From positions 3,906,001-3,970,000 of the forward strand of contig CBDCOU010000003.1 of assembly GCA_965219935.1 (NCBI GenBank): DNA of 64,000 bases. The letters are read 5' to 3'. Shown piece after piece: positions 26,563 through 36,036 of this stretch; positions within the stretch are counted from its first letter, which is position 1, and each line of letters begins with the position of its first letter. This DNA is from Bin34 sp965219935 (GTDB taxonomy: Bacteria; Chloroflexota; Anaerolineae; Caldilineales; Caldilineaceae). The notes below the pieces were generated by a model, which was not told where the DNA came from, made no database searches, and worked only from the letters and a program-made list of their open reading frames with translations. Both the position numbers and the translations under genes were made by a program.

Positions 26563-29500
26563 ATGAATGAGCGTCCCAGCCACTTGTCACAAGGCGTCGT
26601 GCCTGTCATTTTGGTATTGCTGTTGTTGATTGGCTCCTTGTTGCCGGCATCACCTGTGCATGCGCAGGCCGAATCAGCAGAGTCCGACCAGCCAAGCACT
26701 GCGGTCGTAGGGGCATACGGGAATCTGAATGAGCACCACGAGGGTCGTTATTCGCTAAATCTCACCGGAGAGCGTGTTGCTGCCACTTTCACGACCACGC
26801 GGTCCCCGGTGCATTACTGGGCACGTCAATACGCAGAGCCCCTTTTCTACGTGCCGCCCGACTATCGTCCACCTGTTCCTGTCATCAGGGAAGTTGATGG
26901 TCATCACGTCCTGATTGACGGCACGCCGGATCCGGCAAAGCCAAATCCGCGTCGATTTCAACTAAAGGTGGACCCGGACGGCGCGGTGAGGTATGTAGAC
27001 AACTCCGACCTGGACGGGGTGGGTTACCTGGCATACACCTTGGAAACGATCTGGGGAGTCTCCCTGGTTGCCCATTTCGCGGCGCTGGGAGAGGTCCTGA
27101 CCGAGACCTGGTCTCGAAGCGGGTTTACGTCGCTACCGGTAGTTCCGTATGTTGCACCGGAACCTGCAGCATCCGACACACCCGAAGGACCCAGCCTGAC
27201 ATTGGCTCTGGAATCTGCGACAGCGCTACCGCCGCAGGCCTCTCAACCGCTGGGTGAAGCCAGGCGATTGCCGGAGTCAGCAGCAGCAGGATTGCTGGCC
27301 AAAGTACCCCAGTTGACAGTCCTCACCGCCGACAGGTCGCCCAAGCTGCCAGTCACAAGAAGGGACCTGCCGCCCGCAGGCGGGTTGGAAGTTCAGGCGT
27401 TTCAGCCCAGGGGTGATGAAGCACCGCAAGCGCCTCAACCGGGAGACTTGGAAGTGGTCCGCTTCACTCCCTCGGGGCCTGTGGATTGGGTGCCCCGCGT
27501 TCACATTGTCTTCTCAAAGCCAATGGTTCCGTTGTCCAGTCACGCAGCGTTGGCTGAACGCCTGCCTGAGGTGACCGTGTCGCCTCCGCTGGAGGGGGAG
27601 TGGCGTTGGCAGGGCACGCAGACACTCCTGTTCCAACTCTCCGAAACTCCAGCCGGAGCGACCCGCTACAAAGTCGAAGTAGCACCTGGGATTGAGGCGT
27701 TGGACAACTCGACCTTGGAGACCGGCCATACGGGTGAGTTTGAAACACCACGGTTGCGTCTGGAACATTCGTGGCCTTACCGAAGCACACCCCTGCTGCT
27801 GGAGCCCTATTTGGTTTTGGGATTTAACCAATCCATAGACGCCCAGGCATTGCTTCCCTCCCTTTCGTTGAACTCAGCCTCCAGGTTGGTTGGCCTTGAC
27901 GCAATATCCTTGGACGATCCGTCGCTGCCACAACAGGTTCAGGACGTGTTGTCGCGTAGAACACCCGAGCGCACCTTACTGCTAAGGCCTTCAACTCCAC
28001 TGACTCCGGACACCAGCTACACCTTCTCCGTTGCCCAAGGCGCTCCTTCCGCTGAAGGCCCATTGCGCACCCTGGAGAAGCAACAAACTGAGTGGAGAAC
28101 TTATGGTCCGCTGAAGATCACTTCGACCGGCTGTCGTCGGCGTGCAGGTTGCTACAAGGGTGATCCGTTTCATATCAGTTTCAGCAACAGTCTGGATCCC
28201 GATTCGCTGATCACGGGCATGGTCAGCATTAGGCCCCACCTGCCGGATGGCAAGATGCATATCAGTCCTGGTGGAATCCGGTTGACTGGTGATACAGCTC
28301 CAAACACGGACTACACCCTGCGCATCGCTCCGGGGTTGACTGATGTGTATGGTCAGACCCTGGATTCGGTTCAGGAATTGAAATTTCGGACAGGCATCCT
28401 TGGAACAGCGGGCCACCTGCATGTGCCGAACTTCTTGGAAGTCCTCCACCCGGACGATGGGGGCAAATACTCACTGCTTACGCGCGATCTGGATGAATTG
28501 AAAATTCGCCTCTATCAGGCTTCACCTGAGGACTGGGATAAGTACCTAGTTGCGCGACATAGTCTTTGGGGCGCAAGTTGGGGAACAACAGGGCCTAACA
28601 GCAAGCGGCAATTTATGTCGTTTACCGGTGATTTTCTAGGCCGGAAGCCTGTACTGGAGACGACTCTGTCAATAAACAACGGACCCGGCTCGGACATAGA
28701 CGAAACCATATTGGACCTGAATCCTTTCTTGGTGCAAGGACGCGGACACCTAGTACTGGTAATTGCGATTCCTGAAGAAGCGCGTGGATCAATTTTTTGC
28801 GGACATGACTTCAATATCGCTGCTTGGTTGCAAGTTACAGACGTGGGGCTGGATGTTCACACGGACGGCACAACGGTATTGGCTAGGGCATCGGCTTTGA
28901 CCTCGGGCGAGCCAATTGCCGATCTGGACGTGCAGCTCCCGATTCAAATTACCTCTATCCCTCCAATCGCCACAGACACCGAAGGATATGCTTCCTTTAG
29001 TTCGTCCTATCAACCTGAATACTATAATTATGTAGGGATCGTCGGTCAGCAGAATAGTGCCTCAGCCGTGTTGCCCGTGTATGGTTACCAGTTTAGGAAC
29101 CGGATGTACGTCTCCCATCGCTGGCATGTCTTTTCCGACCGGTATTTGTATCAGCCTGGTGAGGAAGTGCGGATCAAAGGCTGGGTACGTGAAGTCGGAA
29201 TTACACCTACCGGGGATGTGTCTTGGGCAAGTGCCAATTTGGATGATGTCGCTTACAGCGTTTCAGACGCGAGGGGTGTATTGCTGAAGCAAGGGCAAAC
29301 CGGCCTATCCCCTCATGGGGCCTTCGACATTGGGTTTCGAGTGCCTCTGGATGCCAATTCCGGACTTGGAACGGCCACGTTTACGTTGGCTTCGTCGATT
29401 TTCAAGTCAGTGCAATTCCGCGTTGAGGAATTCCGCAGGCCTGAATTCGAAGTTTCGCTCGCGGTTGGTGAGGGGCATCACCTGATTCAGGATCCAGTGC

Positions 29501-32500
29501 TGCTGACGACCCAAGCCAAATATTACGGGGGCGGTGTCCTGGAGGGCGCTCTGGTCAATTGGAAGGTATCTGCGCGGCGAGGCCATTATGTTCCTCCTGG
29601 ATGGCATGACTTCTCCTTTGGCGATGCGGTCCCTTGGTGGTGGTGGCACTCTCCCAGCGACGATACAGTTGAAGAGCAGATGCTGTCTGCGGAGCTAGAC
29701 GTTCAAGGTAGGCATCAGGCAGTGCTAACTGCGGTCCGTGAACGTCGGACTGCGACCCCTTATGTGTTGCAGGTTGAAGCCACTGTGCAAGACTTGTCGC
29801 AGCAGGCAATGTCAGCTTCCAGTAACGTTCTGGTCCATCCTGCCCAATGGTACGTTGGTGGCAAGACCCCCTCCAACGTGGGAAAGGCCGGGGTGCCGTT
29901 TGCGATGGATGTGGTGGTTACCAACCTAGACGGCGTTCCTGTCGAAGGGCAGGACATCCGAGTCACTACTCACCAGGTATATGGCACCAAGACCGCAGGA
30001 GAGGCTAACGCCGATTCTTCCGGATGCCAGCTTCGTTCCGCTTCTGAACCCGTCAGTTGCAGCTTGGTCTTTTCGGAGGGCGGACTGTGGCGCATCGAAA
30101 TATCCATTGAGGACGCGACGGGTCGTGAGAGCTCAACGCGTCTTGTGCGGTGGATCGCCGGTGGTGACCGCAACATCTCAGCACGAGGGGTGGAAGACAC
30201 CGCTGTGACACTGATTCCCGACAAGGACTCATACAAGCCGGGGGATGTCGCGCAGATCCAAATTCAGTCGCCAATCGTGCCAGCCCATGGTACCGTCATT
30301 CTCAACAGATCAGGCATTGTCCGCCATGAGCCCATTCACATTCAGTCGGCTTCCCAGGTGTTGCCGATTCCCATTGAGGATGCGCATGTGCCGAATCTGC
30401 ATGTGTCCGTGTTTCTGACGGGGGCATTGGAGTCTCTGTCTCCAGAAGGTCTGGTAGTCACAAATCAGGCAGAAGGGCACATCAATCTTTCGATTCCGAC
30501 TTCCGCGCGTGAACTGGGGGTGGACTTGCAGGTGGCCACGCAGGTAGTTGCACCTGGAGGCGAGGCATTCGTATCGGTGCTCATCACCGATCCATCCGGA
30601 CAGCCCGTGCCTGGTGCGGAAGTGGTGTTGATGGCGGTGGACGAGGCTGTGTTGGCACTTGCCGGGTACCGGCATGCCCATCCGCTGGAGACCTTCTACC
30701 CGCCGCGACAGAAGTACCTGTTCCACAACAGCCTTTACAGCTACCTGCAATCCAAAGACTTCTATGTGCCTTGGCACGGATGCAAAGGAGGAGGAGGGGG
30801 AGATGGGGGCATGGAGGAGGCTCTTTCAGAACTGTTCCCTGTGCGTTCGGATTTCAATCCTTTGGCCTTTTTTGAACCTTCGGGCATAACCGACGAATCC
30901 GGCATCTACCGTGCAGCCTGGGATGTTCCAGACACCATCGGCCGGTACCGAGTGGTGGCGATGGCCAGCTCGGGTGCACGCTTATTCGGTCTGTCAGAGA
31001 GTTTCTATACGGTTCGCTTGCCGGTGTCGCTGCGGCCCCAGTGGCCTCGGTTTCTGAACTTCGGTGATCAAGCTGACTTTTCCGTTCTGGTGGAGAACCA
31101 GACCGATGAAGAGCTGGAGTTGACCTTGATCGCCCAATCCGACAGTCTGGGGTTGTCATACCAAACTGCAGACCGCGCGTTCGACGCCTTTGGCATCAGC
31201 TTGCCCGCCGGAAGTCGCCGGCAGGTCCTGGTACCCGCCCACGCCAGGGAATCCGGAGACGGACAGATGCTGGTCACCGTGTTCAATGAGCAGTTCAACG
31301 ATTCCGTACTGGGTGTCCTGCCGGTTTACATACCGGCGGCGCAAGAAGGTTTTGCCGCATACGGAACCGCGGACGAGTTGCCTGTCATGCAGGGCCTGGA
31401 TCTGCCCACCGGTGTTCATCAGGAATTCGGACAGCTCACGGTCACAACGTCTTCGACATTGCTGCAGTCGCTGCTGGACAGTTTCCTGGTATTGAGGGGA
31501 CACGCTCGCGAGTACCTGTATCCGGAGTTTTTGGCGTCACGGATGTTGGCGAATCTCGCGTTGCGCGATGTCCTGTACGCCTTTCAGTTGCCAGGCCTCC
31601 CAGCGCCTGACAGACTTGACCGTGACATACGGGCAGACATAAGGGACTTGCTGAAATTGCAGGGATCATCTGGCGGATGGCCTGTTTGGCGTACAGGGGA
31701 TATTTGGCCATTTGTCAGTGTTCATGCCATGCATGCCCTGGTAACTGCCCAGGCTGACGGATATCACGTGGCTGATGAAAAATTGCAAAGGGGGCTTGGA
31801 TACCTTCAGGACATTGAACACCACTATCCAATTGAATATTCACCGGTTACTCGACGCTACATTACCGCTTATGCGCTGTATGTTCGCTCATTGCTGGATG
31901 ATGTTGATACGGAACGCGCGGTCCGCCTGTTGGATCAGCTTCCGCATCAGACGAGTGAACTGGACGTGATCGCCTGGAGTCTGCTGGTATTGCAGGCTGA
32001 CGGAACGGTCCAGGATACAGTGGATGAGTGGTATCGGTACGTACTCAATCGAGCGGACGAAACCACAGGCAAGGTGGTGTTTGCCCGACATGCGTACCAG
32101 GAGGACGGGCATCTGATTCTGCATTCCGACCGGCGTTCCGACGCCTTGCTGCTGCGCATGTTGATGACGGTTCGCCCTGATGCAGACCTCATCCCGAAAG
32201 TCGTGCGGAGCCTGATGGCAGCCCGGAATCGATATGGTCACTGGGGCAACTCCCAGGAAAATCTCTTTGTCATGCAGGCCATGAACCAATACTTCCATGC
32301 CTTTGAAGCGACCACCCCCGACTTTCTGGTTCGTGTCTGGATGGATGACACGCTGGTCATGGACACGCCTTTCAAAGGTCGTGAGACAGAGTTGCGGCAG
32401 GTGTCGCTACCCATGGACTGGCTGTATGCCGAAGATCCTTCCCGCATCCACATTCAACGTGAAGGGGAGGGCCGGCTGTATTACCGGTTGGGGTTCGACT

Positions 32501-32991
32501 ATGTACCGGACGACCTAAGTATCGACGCTTTGGAGCGGGGATTCACGGTTCAGCGGGTCTACAGTGGTCTTGATGATCCAGAGGATGTCTGGCTGGACGC
32601 CGAAGGCCGCTGGCATGTGAAGCTGGGCGCGCGGGTTCAAATCAATGTCACGGTGACAGCGCCGGGTACGCGCCATCACGTGAAGCTCGTCAGCCCTTTG
32701 CCTGCCGGTTTGGAATTTCTCAACCCGGCCTTGAAGGGGACGGAGTCGTTCGACGACCCCAATGCTCGTGGTTGGTACTACTGGCCATGGTTCGATCATC
32801 AACAACTGCTGAATGAACGGGCTCAGGCCGTGACCACATGGTTGTGGGGCGGTGTCTACCAGTATGGTGCAGTGGCCCGGGCCACGACCGCCGGGACCTT
32901 TCACGTGCCGCCGGCTCGGGTCGAGGAAATTTATGCTCCCGAAACGTTTGGCCACGGGGCAAGCGAGATTCTGATTGTGGAGCCTACATAA
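26563..32991 (+). CDS. Alpha-2-macroglobulin family protein, thioester motif absent
   Basis: This 2142-residue secreted protein has a signal peptide ending near SPVHAQA. Order: Ig-like/SbsA-type domains (about 290-600; VHIVFSKPMV, ISFSNSLDP), macroglobulin domains (ARASALTSGEPIADLDVQL, VYISHRW-like region), a glycine-rich segment (KGGGGGDGG) at the bait-region position, the A2M core DESGIYRAAWDVPDTIGRYR, an alpha/alpha-toroid with LLKLQGSSGGWPVW, and a receptor-domain-like end. Where thioester members have CxEQ, this protein reads EYLYPEFLASRM (about 31,508-31,545), so the covalent trap is missing. Bacterial macroglobulins inhibit proteases and often pair with PbpC; no pbpC is adjacent. Codons are visibly less GC-biased than neighbours. 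Confidence 0.9.
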   Translation: MNERPSHLSQGVVPVILVLLLLIGSLLPASPVHAQAESAESDQPSTAVVGAYGNLNEHHEGRYSLNLTGERVAATFTTTRSPVHYWARQYAEPLFYVPPDYRPPVPVIREVDGHHVLIDGTPDPAKPNPRRFQLKVDPDGAVRYVDNSDLDGVGYLAYTLETIWGVSLVAHFAALGEVLTETWSRSGFTSLPVVPYVAPEPAASDTPEGPSLTLALESATALPPQASQPLGEARRLPESAAAGLLAKVPQLTVLTADRSPKLPVTRRDLPPAGGLEVQAFQPRGDEAPQAPQPGDLEVVRFTPSGPVDWVPRVHIVFSKPMVPLSSHAALAERLPEVTVSPPLEGEWRWQGTQTLLFQLSETPAGATRYKVEVAPGIEALDNSTLETGHTGEFETPRLRLEHSWPYRSTPLLLEPYLVLGFNQSIDAQALLPSLSLNSASRLVGLDAISLDDPSLPQQVQDVLSRRTPERTLLLRPSTPLTPDTSYTFSVAQGAPSAEGPLRTLEKQQTEWRTYGPLKITSTGCRRRAGCYKGDPFHISFSNSLDPDSLITGMVSIRPHLPDGKMHISPGGIRLTGDTAPNTDYTLRIAPGLTDVYGQTLDSVQELKFRTGILGTAGHLHVPNFLEVLHPDDGGKYSLLTRDLDELKIRLYQASPEDWDKYLVARHSLWGASWGTTGPNSKRQFMSFTGDFLGRKPVLETTLSINNGPGSDIDETILDLNPFLVQGRGHLVLVIAIPEEARGSIFCGHDFNIAAWLQVTDVGLDVHTDGTTVLARASALTSGEPIADLDVQLPIQITSIPPIATDTEGYASFSSSYQPEYYNYVGIVGQQNSASAVLPVYGYQFRNRMYVSHRWHVFSDRYLYQPGEEVRIKGWVREVGITPTGDVSWASANLDDVAYSVSDARGVLLKQGQTGLSPHGAFDIGFRVPLDANSGLGTATFTLASSIFKSVQFRVEEFRRPEFEVSLAVGEGHHLIQDPVLLTTQAKYYGGGVLEGALVNWKVSARRGHYVPPGWHDFSFGDAVPWWWWHSPSDDTVEEQMLSAELDVQGRHQAVLTAVRERRTATPYVLQVEATVQDLSQQAMSASSNVLVHPAQWYVGGKTPSNVGKAGVPFAMDVVVTNLDGVPVEGQDIRVTTHQVYGTKTAGEANADSSGCQLRSASEPVSCSLVFSEGGLWRIEISIEDATGRESSTRLVRWIAGGDRNISARGVEDTAVTLIPDKDSYKPGDVAQIQIQSPIVPAHGTVILNRSGIVRHEPIHIQSASQVLPIPIEDAHVPNLHVSVFLTGALESLSPEGLVVTNQAEGHINLSIPTSARELGVDLQVATQVVAPGGEAFVSVLITDPSGQPVPGAEVVLMAVDEAVLALAGYRHAHPLETFYPPRQKYLFHNSLYSYLQSKDFYVPWHGCKGGGGGDGGMEEALSELFPVRSDFNPLAFFEPSGITDESGIYRAAWDVPDTIGRYRVVAMASSGARLFGLSESFYTVRLPVSLRPQWPRFLNFGDQADFSVLVENQTDEELELTLIAQSDSLGLSYQTADRAFDAFGISLPAGSRRQVLVPAHARESGDGQMLVTVFNEQFNDSVLGVLPVYIPAAQEGFAAYGTADELPVMQGLDLPTGVHQEFGQLTVTTSSTLLQSLLDSFLVLRGHAREYLYPEFLASRMLANLALRDVLYAFQLPGLPAPDRLDRDIRADIRDLLKLQGSSGGWPVWRTGDIWPFVSVHAMHALVTAQADGYHVADEKLQRGLGYLQDIEHHYPIEYSPVTRRYITAYALYVRSLLDDVDTERAVRLLDQLPHQTSELDVIAWSLLVLQADGTVQDTVDEWYRYVLNRADETTGKVVFARHAYQEDGHLILHSDRRSDALLLRMLMTVRPDADLIPKVVRSLMAARNRYGHWGNSQENLFVMQAMNQYFHAFEATTPDFLVRVWMDDTLVMDTPFKGRETELRQVSLPMDWLYAEDPSRIHIQREGEGRLYYRLGFDYVPDDLSIDALERGFTVQRVYSGLDDPEDVWLDAEGRWHVKLGARVQINVTVTAPGTRHHVKLVSPLPAGLEFLNPALKGTESFDDPNARGWYYWPWFDHQQLLNERAQAVTTWLWGGVYQYGAVARATTAGTFHVPPARVEEIYAPETFGHGASEILIVEPT

Positions 32992-33383
32992 CGACTTGCC
33001 GGTGGTTACATTCAAGCTGAGTGTTGTTGACGCCACCCGTTCCGGATGATCCCCACCGGCCCCGGATCAGGCTATCGCCTGTTCAGCACTGTGCTGATGT
33101 CCCTGCTCGACTTGATAGGCGACACCTACCATGGGAGGGCCATCTGCTCAAGGTCCTGTCCGAATACGATGCGGTGGCCCTGTTCGGTTCCGTGTCCAAG
33201 GAACAGGGACGGTCTGTGTCAGACTCATGGCATGCAACAGCCTTGTGAAGTGCGAAGGGAGACCGGGGGCATGAAGTCGGCTGGCAATCCGCTGACAGGA
33301 AATGGCAGCCGGGTGGTAGGCCGGTCCAGCCGGGCTCGACCGGAGCCGCAACATCGGCGCGCAGATGCGGGGACGGTTTTCTA
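32992..33383. other. Intergenic stretch without a supported gene
   Basis: About 390 bp between the macroglobulin gene and the E2 gene. It contains an imperfect hairpin with arms CCCTGTTC and GAACAGGG (about 33178-33208) that may be a terminator relic. Open frames here lack SD sequences and recognisable domains. Confidence 0.4.
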
Positions 33384-34601
33384 ATGCCCGTTTCCCTCGC
33401 AATGCCCCAGTTTGGCCAGAGCGTCACCGAAGGGACGGTGGCCGCCTGGCTCAAGTCCGAAGGTGACTCCGTCGAGCGCGACGAAAGCCTGCTGACCATC
33501 TCGACGGACAAGATCGACACGGACCTGCCGTGTCCCGAATCCGGGGTTCTGCTCCGGGTGTGCGTGGCGGAAGGCGAGACCGTGGCCGCCGGCACGGTTC
33601 TGGCCTGGGTGGGGCAGGCCGGGGAAGCCGTACCCGACCAAGCCGCTCCGCCGACAGAGGAGCCCGTAGCGGAAGAAGAACCGGACCAGTCCAAACCGGT
33701 TCGTTCTCCCGAGCGAAGACGGGAGCGCGCAGCAGGCAGCCGTACGGGTTTCCTGTCGCCCGTGGTGGCCCGGCTGGCTGCGGAACACAACGTGGACCTG
33801 GATGCCATCCAGGGGAGTGGCCGCGGCGGCCGCATCACGCGCAAGGACATTGAAAGGCACATTGCCGACCGCAGTACCGGTACTGCGGCGCGCGACCCGG
33901 ACACCGCACCGCAACCACTGACCCCCATGCGGGCCGCCATTGCGGAACACATGAGCCGCAGCGTGCGGACCAGTCCCCACGTGACCACGATTCACGAGTT
34001 CGACATGGGAGCCGTGGTTCGTCATCGGGCCGATCACCGGGTCGCATGGGAGGAGCGCGGCTTCAGGGTCACGCTTCTGGCCTATCTGATGAAGGCCGCG
34101 ACGGAGGCGCTGCTGCAGGTGCCCGCCGTCAACGCCAGTCTGACCGCGGACGGCATCCGGCAGTTTGAGGCGGTACACCTGGGCATGGCCGTGGCCGTGT
34201 CGGGCGGTCTGGTGGTGCCCGTGGTTCGCGATACCCAGACCATGTCACTGGAGGACATGGCCGCCGCGCTGGCGGGGGTGACGGAAAAAGCCCGCGCCAG
34301 GAAACTCAAGGTCGAGGATCTGGAGGGAGGCACCTTCACCATCACCAACCACGGGGCCGGGGGCAGCGTGGCCGGCACGCCGATTATCCACCAGCCCCAG
34401 GCGGCCATCCTGGGCTTCGGGGCCGTGGTCAAGCGGCCGGTCGTGCGCGGCAGTAGTCACCTGTTGCCGGACGCCGACGATGCCATCGTGATTCGGCCCG
34501 TATCCTTCTGCAGTCTGTCCTTCGACCACCGTCTCCTGGACGGGGCCGTGGCCGACGAGTTCATGACCGCGGTGCACACGAGCCTGCAGCAGTGGTCCTG
34601 A
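33384..34601 (+). CDS. 2-oxo acid dehydrogenase E2 component (dihydrolipoamide acyltransferase)
   Basis: This 405-residue E2 has one N-terminal lipoyl domain (residues 1-78; lipoylated Lys 43 in STDKIDTD), an acidic Pro/Ala linker, an E3/E1-binding domain (123-160; SPVVARLAAEHNVDL, GRGGRITRKDI) and a C-terminal acyltransferase domain with FDHRLLDGAVA (His 382, Asp 386). It transfers acetyl, succinyl or branched acyl groups from lipoate to CoA. The E1 subunits are not adjacent, so the complex type is undefined. lpd follows after 28 bp. Confidence 0.93.
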   Translation: MPVSLAMPQFGQSVTEGTVAAWLKSEGDSVERDESLLTISTDKIDTDLPCPESGVLLRVCVAEGETVAAGTVLAWVGQAGEAVPDQAAPPTEEPVAEEEPDQSKPVRSPERRRERAAGSRTGFLSPVVARLAAEHNVDLDAIQGSGRGGRITRKDIERHIADRSTGTAARDPDTAPQPLTPMRAAIAEHMSRSVRTSPHVTTIHEFDMGAVVRHRADHRVAWEERGFRVTLLAYLMKAATEALLQVPAVNASLTADGIRQFEAVHLGMAVAVSGGLVVPVVRDTQTMSLEDMAAALAGVTEKARARKLKVEDLEGGTFTITNHGAGGSVAGTPIIHQPQAAILGFGAVVKRPVVRGSSHLLPDADDAIVIRPVSFCSLSFDHRLLDGAVADEFMTAVHTSLQQWS

Positions 34602-34629
34602 CAGGCTGTTCGTCTGCGACAATTTCGTC

Positions 34630-36036
34630 ATGAACAGAGATACGCAACTCGCAGTCATCGGCGGTGGACCAGGCGGCTATGCCGCAGCCATCCGCGCTTC
34701 GCAACTGGGGTTCAAGGCCACCTTGGTCGAAAGGGAGCACCTGGGGGGCGTGTGCCTCAACTGGGGATGCATTCCGTCCAAGGCCCTCATCCATGCAGCC
34801 GACGTGCTGGAGAGCCTCAAGGACGCCACCGACTTGGGTATTGGCATCGGTGAGATTGTCCTGGACTTTGGCCGCACGCATGCCCGCAGCCGCCAGATCG
34901 TGACGAAGCAGGCGCGCGGCCTGCAGTTTCTGATGCGCAAGAACGGCATCGATGTGGTGGAAGGCCGGGCTTCGCTCCGGGATGCCCACACGATCCGGGT
35001 GGAGGGTGCTGACGGTTCCGCCTCCGATCTGACGGCCGACCACATCCTGTTGGCGACGGGTGGAAGGCCCCGGGAATTGCCGGGGCTGCCCTTCGACGGC
35101 GAGACCGTGCTTTCGTCGCGGCATGCCCTGGATCTGTCGGAGCTTCCCGACCGGGCGGTGATTGTGGGCGGCGGCGCCATTGGTGTGGAGTTCGCCTGGC
35201 TGTGGCACTCCTTCGGGGTGGCCGTGACCGTGGTCGAGTTCGAGAACCAGTTGCTGCCGCAGGAGGACGCCGATGTCGCGGCCGAACTGACCAAGCGCTT
35301 CCGGGGCCGCGGCATCAAGGTGCTGACCGGATATGCCGCCGACGGCTGGGATGCCGGGGCGGGCGAACTGTCGGTGCGGGACCGGAACAACGGCGATGCA
35401 ACCCGGTTGCCGGCCGATCTCGTGCTGGTGGCGGCTGGAATTCGGCCCAATACCGAGAACCTGAACCTGGTCGAACAGGACATTGCCCTGGACGCTCAGG
35501 GATTCGTGCAGGTTGATGAGCGGCTCCAAACGTCGGTACCCCACATATATGCGGCTGGAGACTGCACCGGGCGTCTGCCCCTGGCCCATGTCGCCATTGC
35601 CCAGGGCGTGGCGGCGGCCGAGACCATGGCTGGCCAGGAGCCGGAACCACTCACGGAGGAGCGGTATCGCTTCATGCCGCGCTGCACCTACGCCTCGCCA
35701 CAGGTGGCCAGCCTGGGCTGGACCGAGGCACAACTCAAGGCAGAGGGAATCCCCTACAATGCGGGCATGTCCAATCTGTTCCCGAACGGTCGGGCGCGGG
35801 CCGTGGGCGCCGGCAGCGGCTTCGTTAAGATTCTGGCCGGCGATCCCTACGGTGAAATCCTGGGCGTGCACATGGTGGGCGCCGAGGTTACGGAGCTGTT
35901 GCCGTCCTTGACCCTGGCCCACATGATGGAACTCACACCTGTGGAAATCGCGCAGACCGTCCATGCCCACCCCACCCTCAGTGAAGTGGTGATGGAGGCC
36001 GCTGCCGCGGTCGAAGGCCAGCCGTTGCACGCATGA
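34630..36036 (+). CDS. lpdA: Dihydrolipoyl dehydrogenase (E3)
   Basis: This 468-residue FAD- and NAD-dependent disulfide oxidoreductase reoxidises dihydrolipoamide for the E2 encoded upstream. FAD loop VIGGGPGGYAA (9-19), redox-active Cys 42 and Cys 47 in GGVCLNWGCIPSK, NAD loop VIVGGGAIGVEF, second FAD site YAAGDCTGR and the catalytic His 447/Glu 452 in HAHPTLSE are all present. It is coupled by ATGA (36033-36036) to a membrane protein of unknown role. Confidence 0.95.
   Translation: MNRDTQLAVIGGGPGGYAAAIRASQLGFKATLVEREHLGGVCLNWGCIPSKALIHAADVLESLKDATDLGIGIGEIVLDFGRTHARSRQIVTKQARGLQFLMRKNGIDVVEGRASLRDAHTIRVEGADGSASDLTADHILLATGGRPRELPGLPFDGETVLSSRHALDLSELPDRAVIVGGGAIGVEFAWLWHSFGVAVTVVEFENQLLPQEDADVAAELTKRFRGRGIKVLTGYAADGWDAGAGELSVRDRNNGDATRLPADLVLVAAGIRPNTENLNLVEQDIALDAQGFVQVDERLQTSVPHIYAAGDCTGRLPLAHVAIAQGVAAAETMAGQEPEPLTEERYRFMPRCTYASPQVASLGWTEAQLKAEGIPYNAGMSNLFPNGRARAVGAGSGFVKILAGDPYGEILGVHMVGAEVTELLPSLTLAHMMELTPVEIAQTVHAHPTLSEVVMEAAAAVEGQPLHA

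Noticed and set aside
26298..26570. 90-codon open frame before the macroglobulin gene
   Set aside because: No SD, Pro/His-rich composition, and it runs through the macroglobulin start in another frame.
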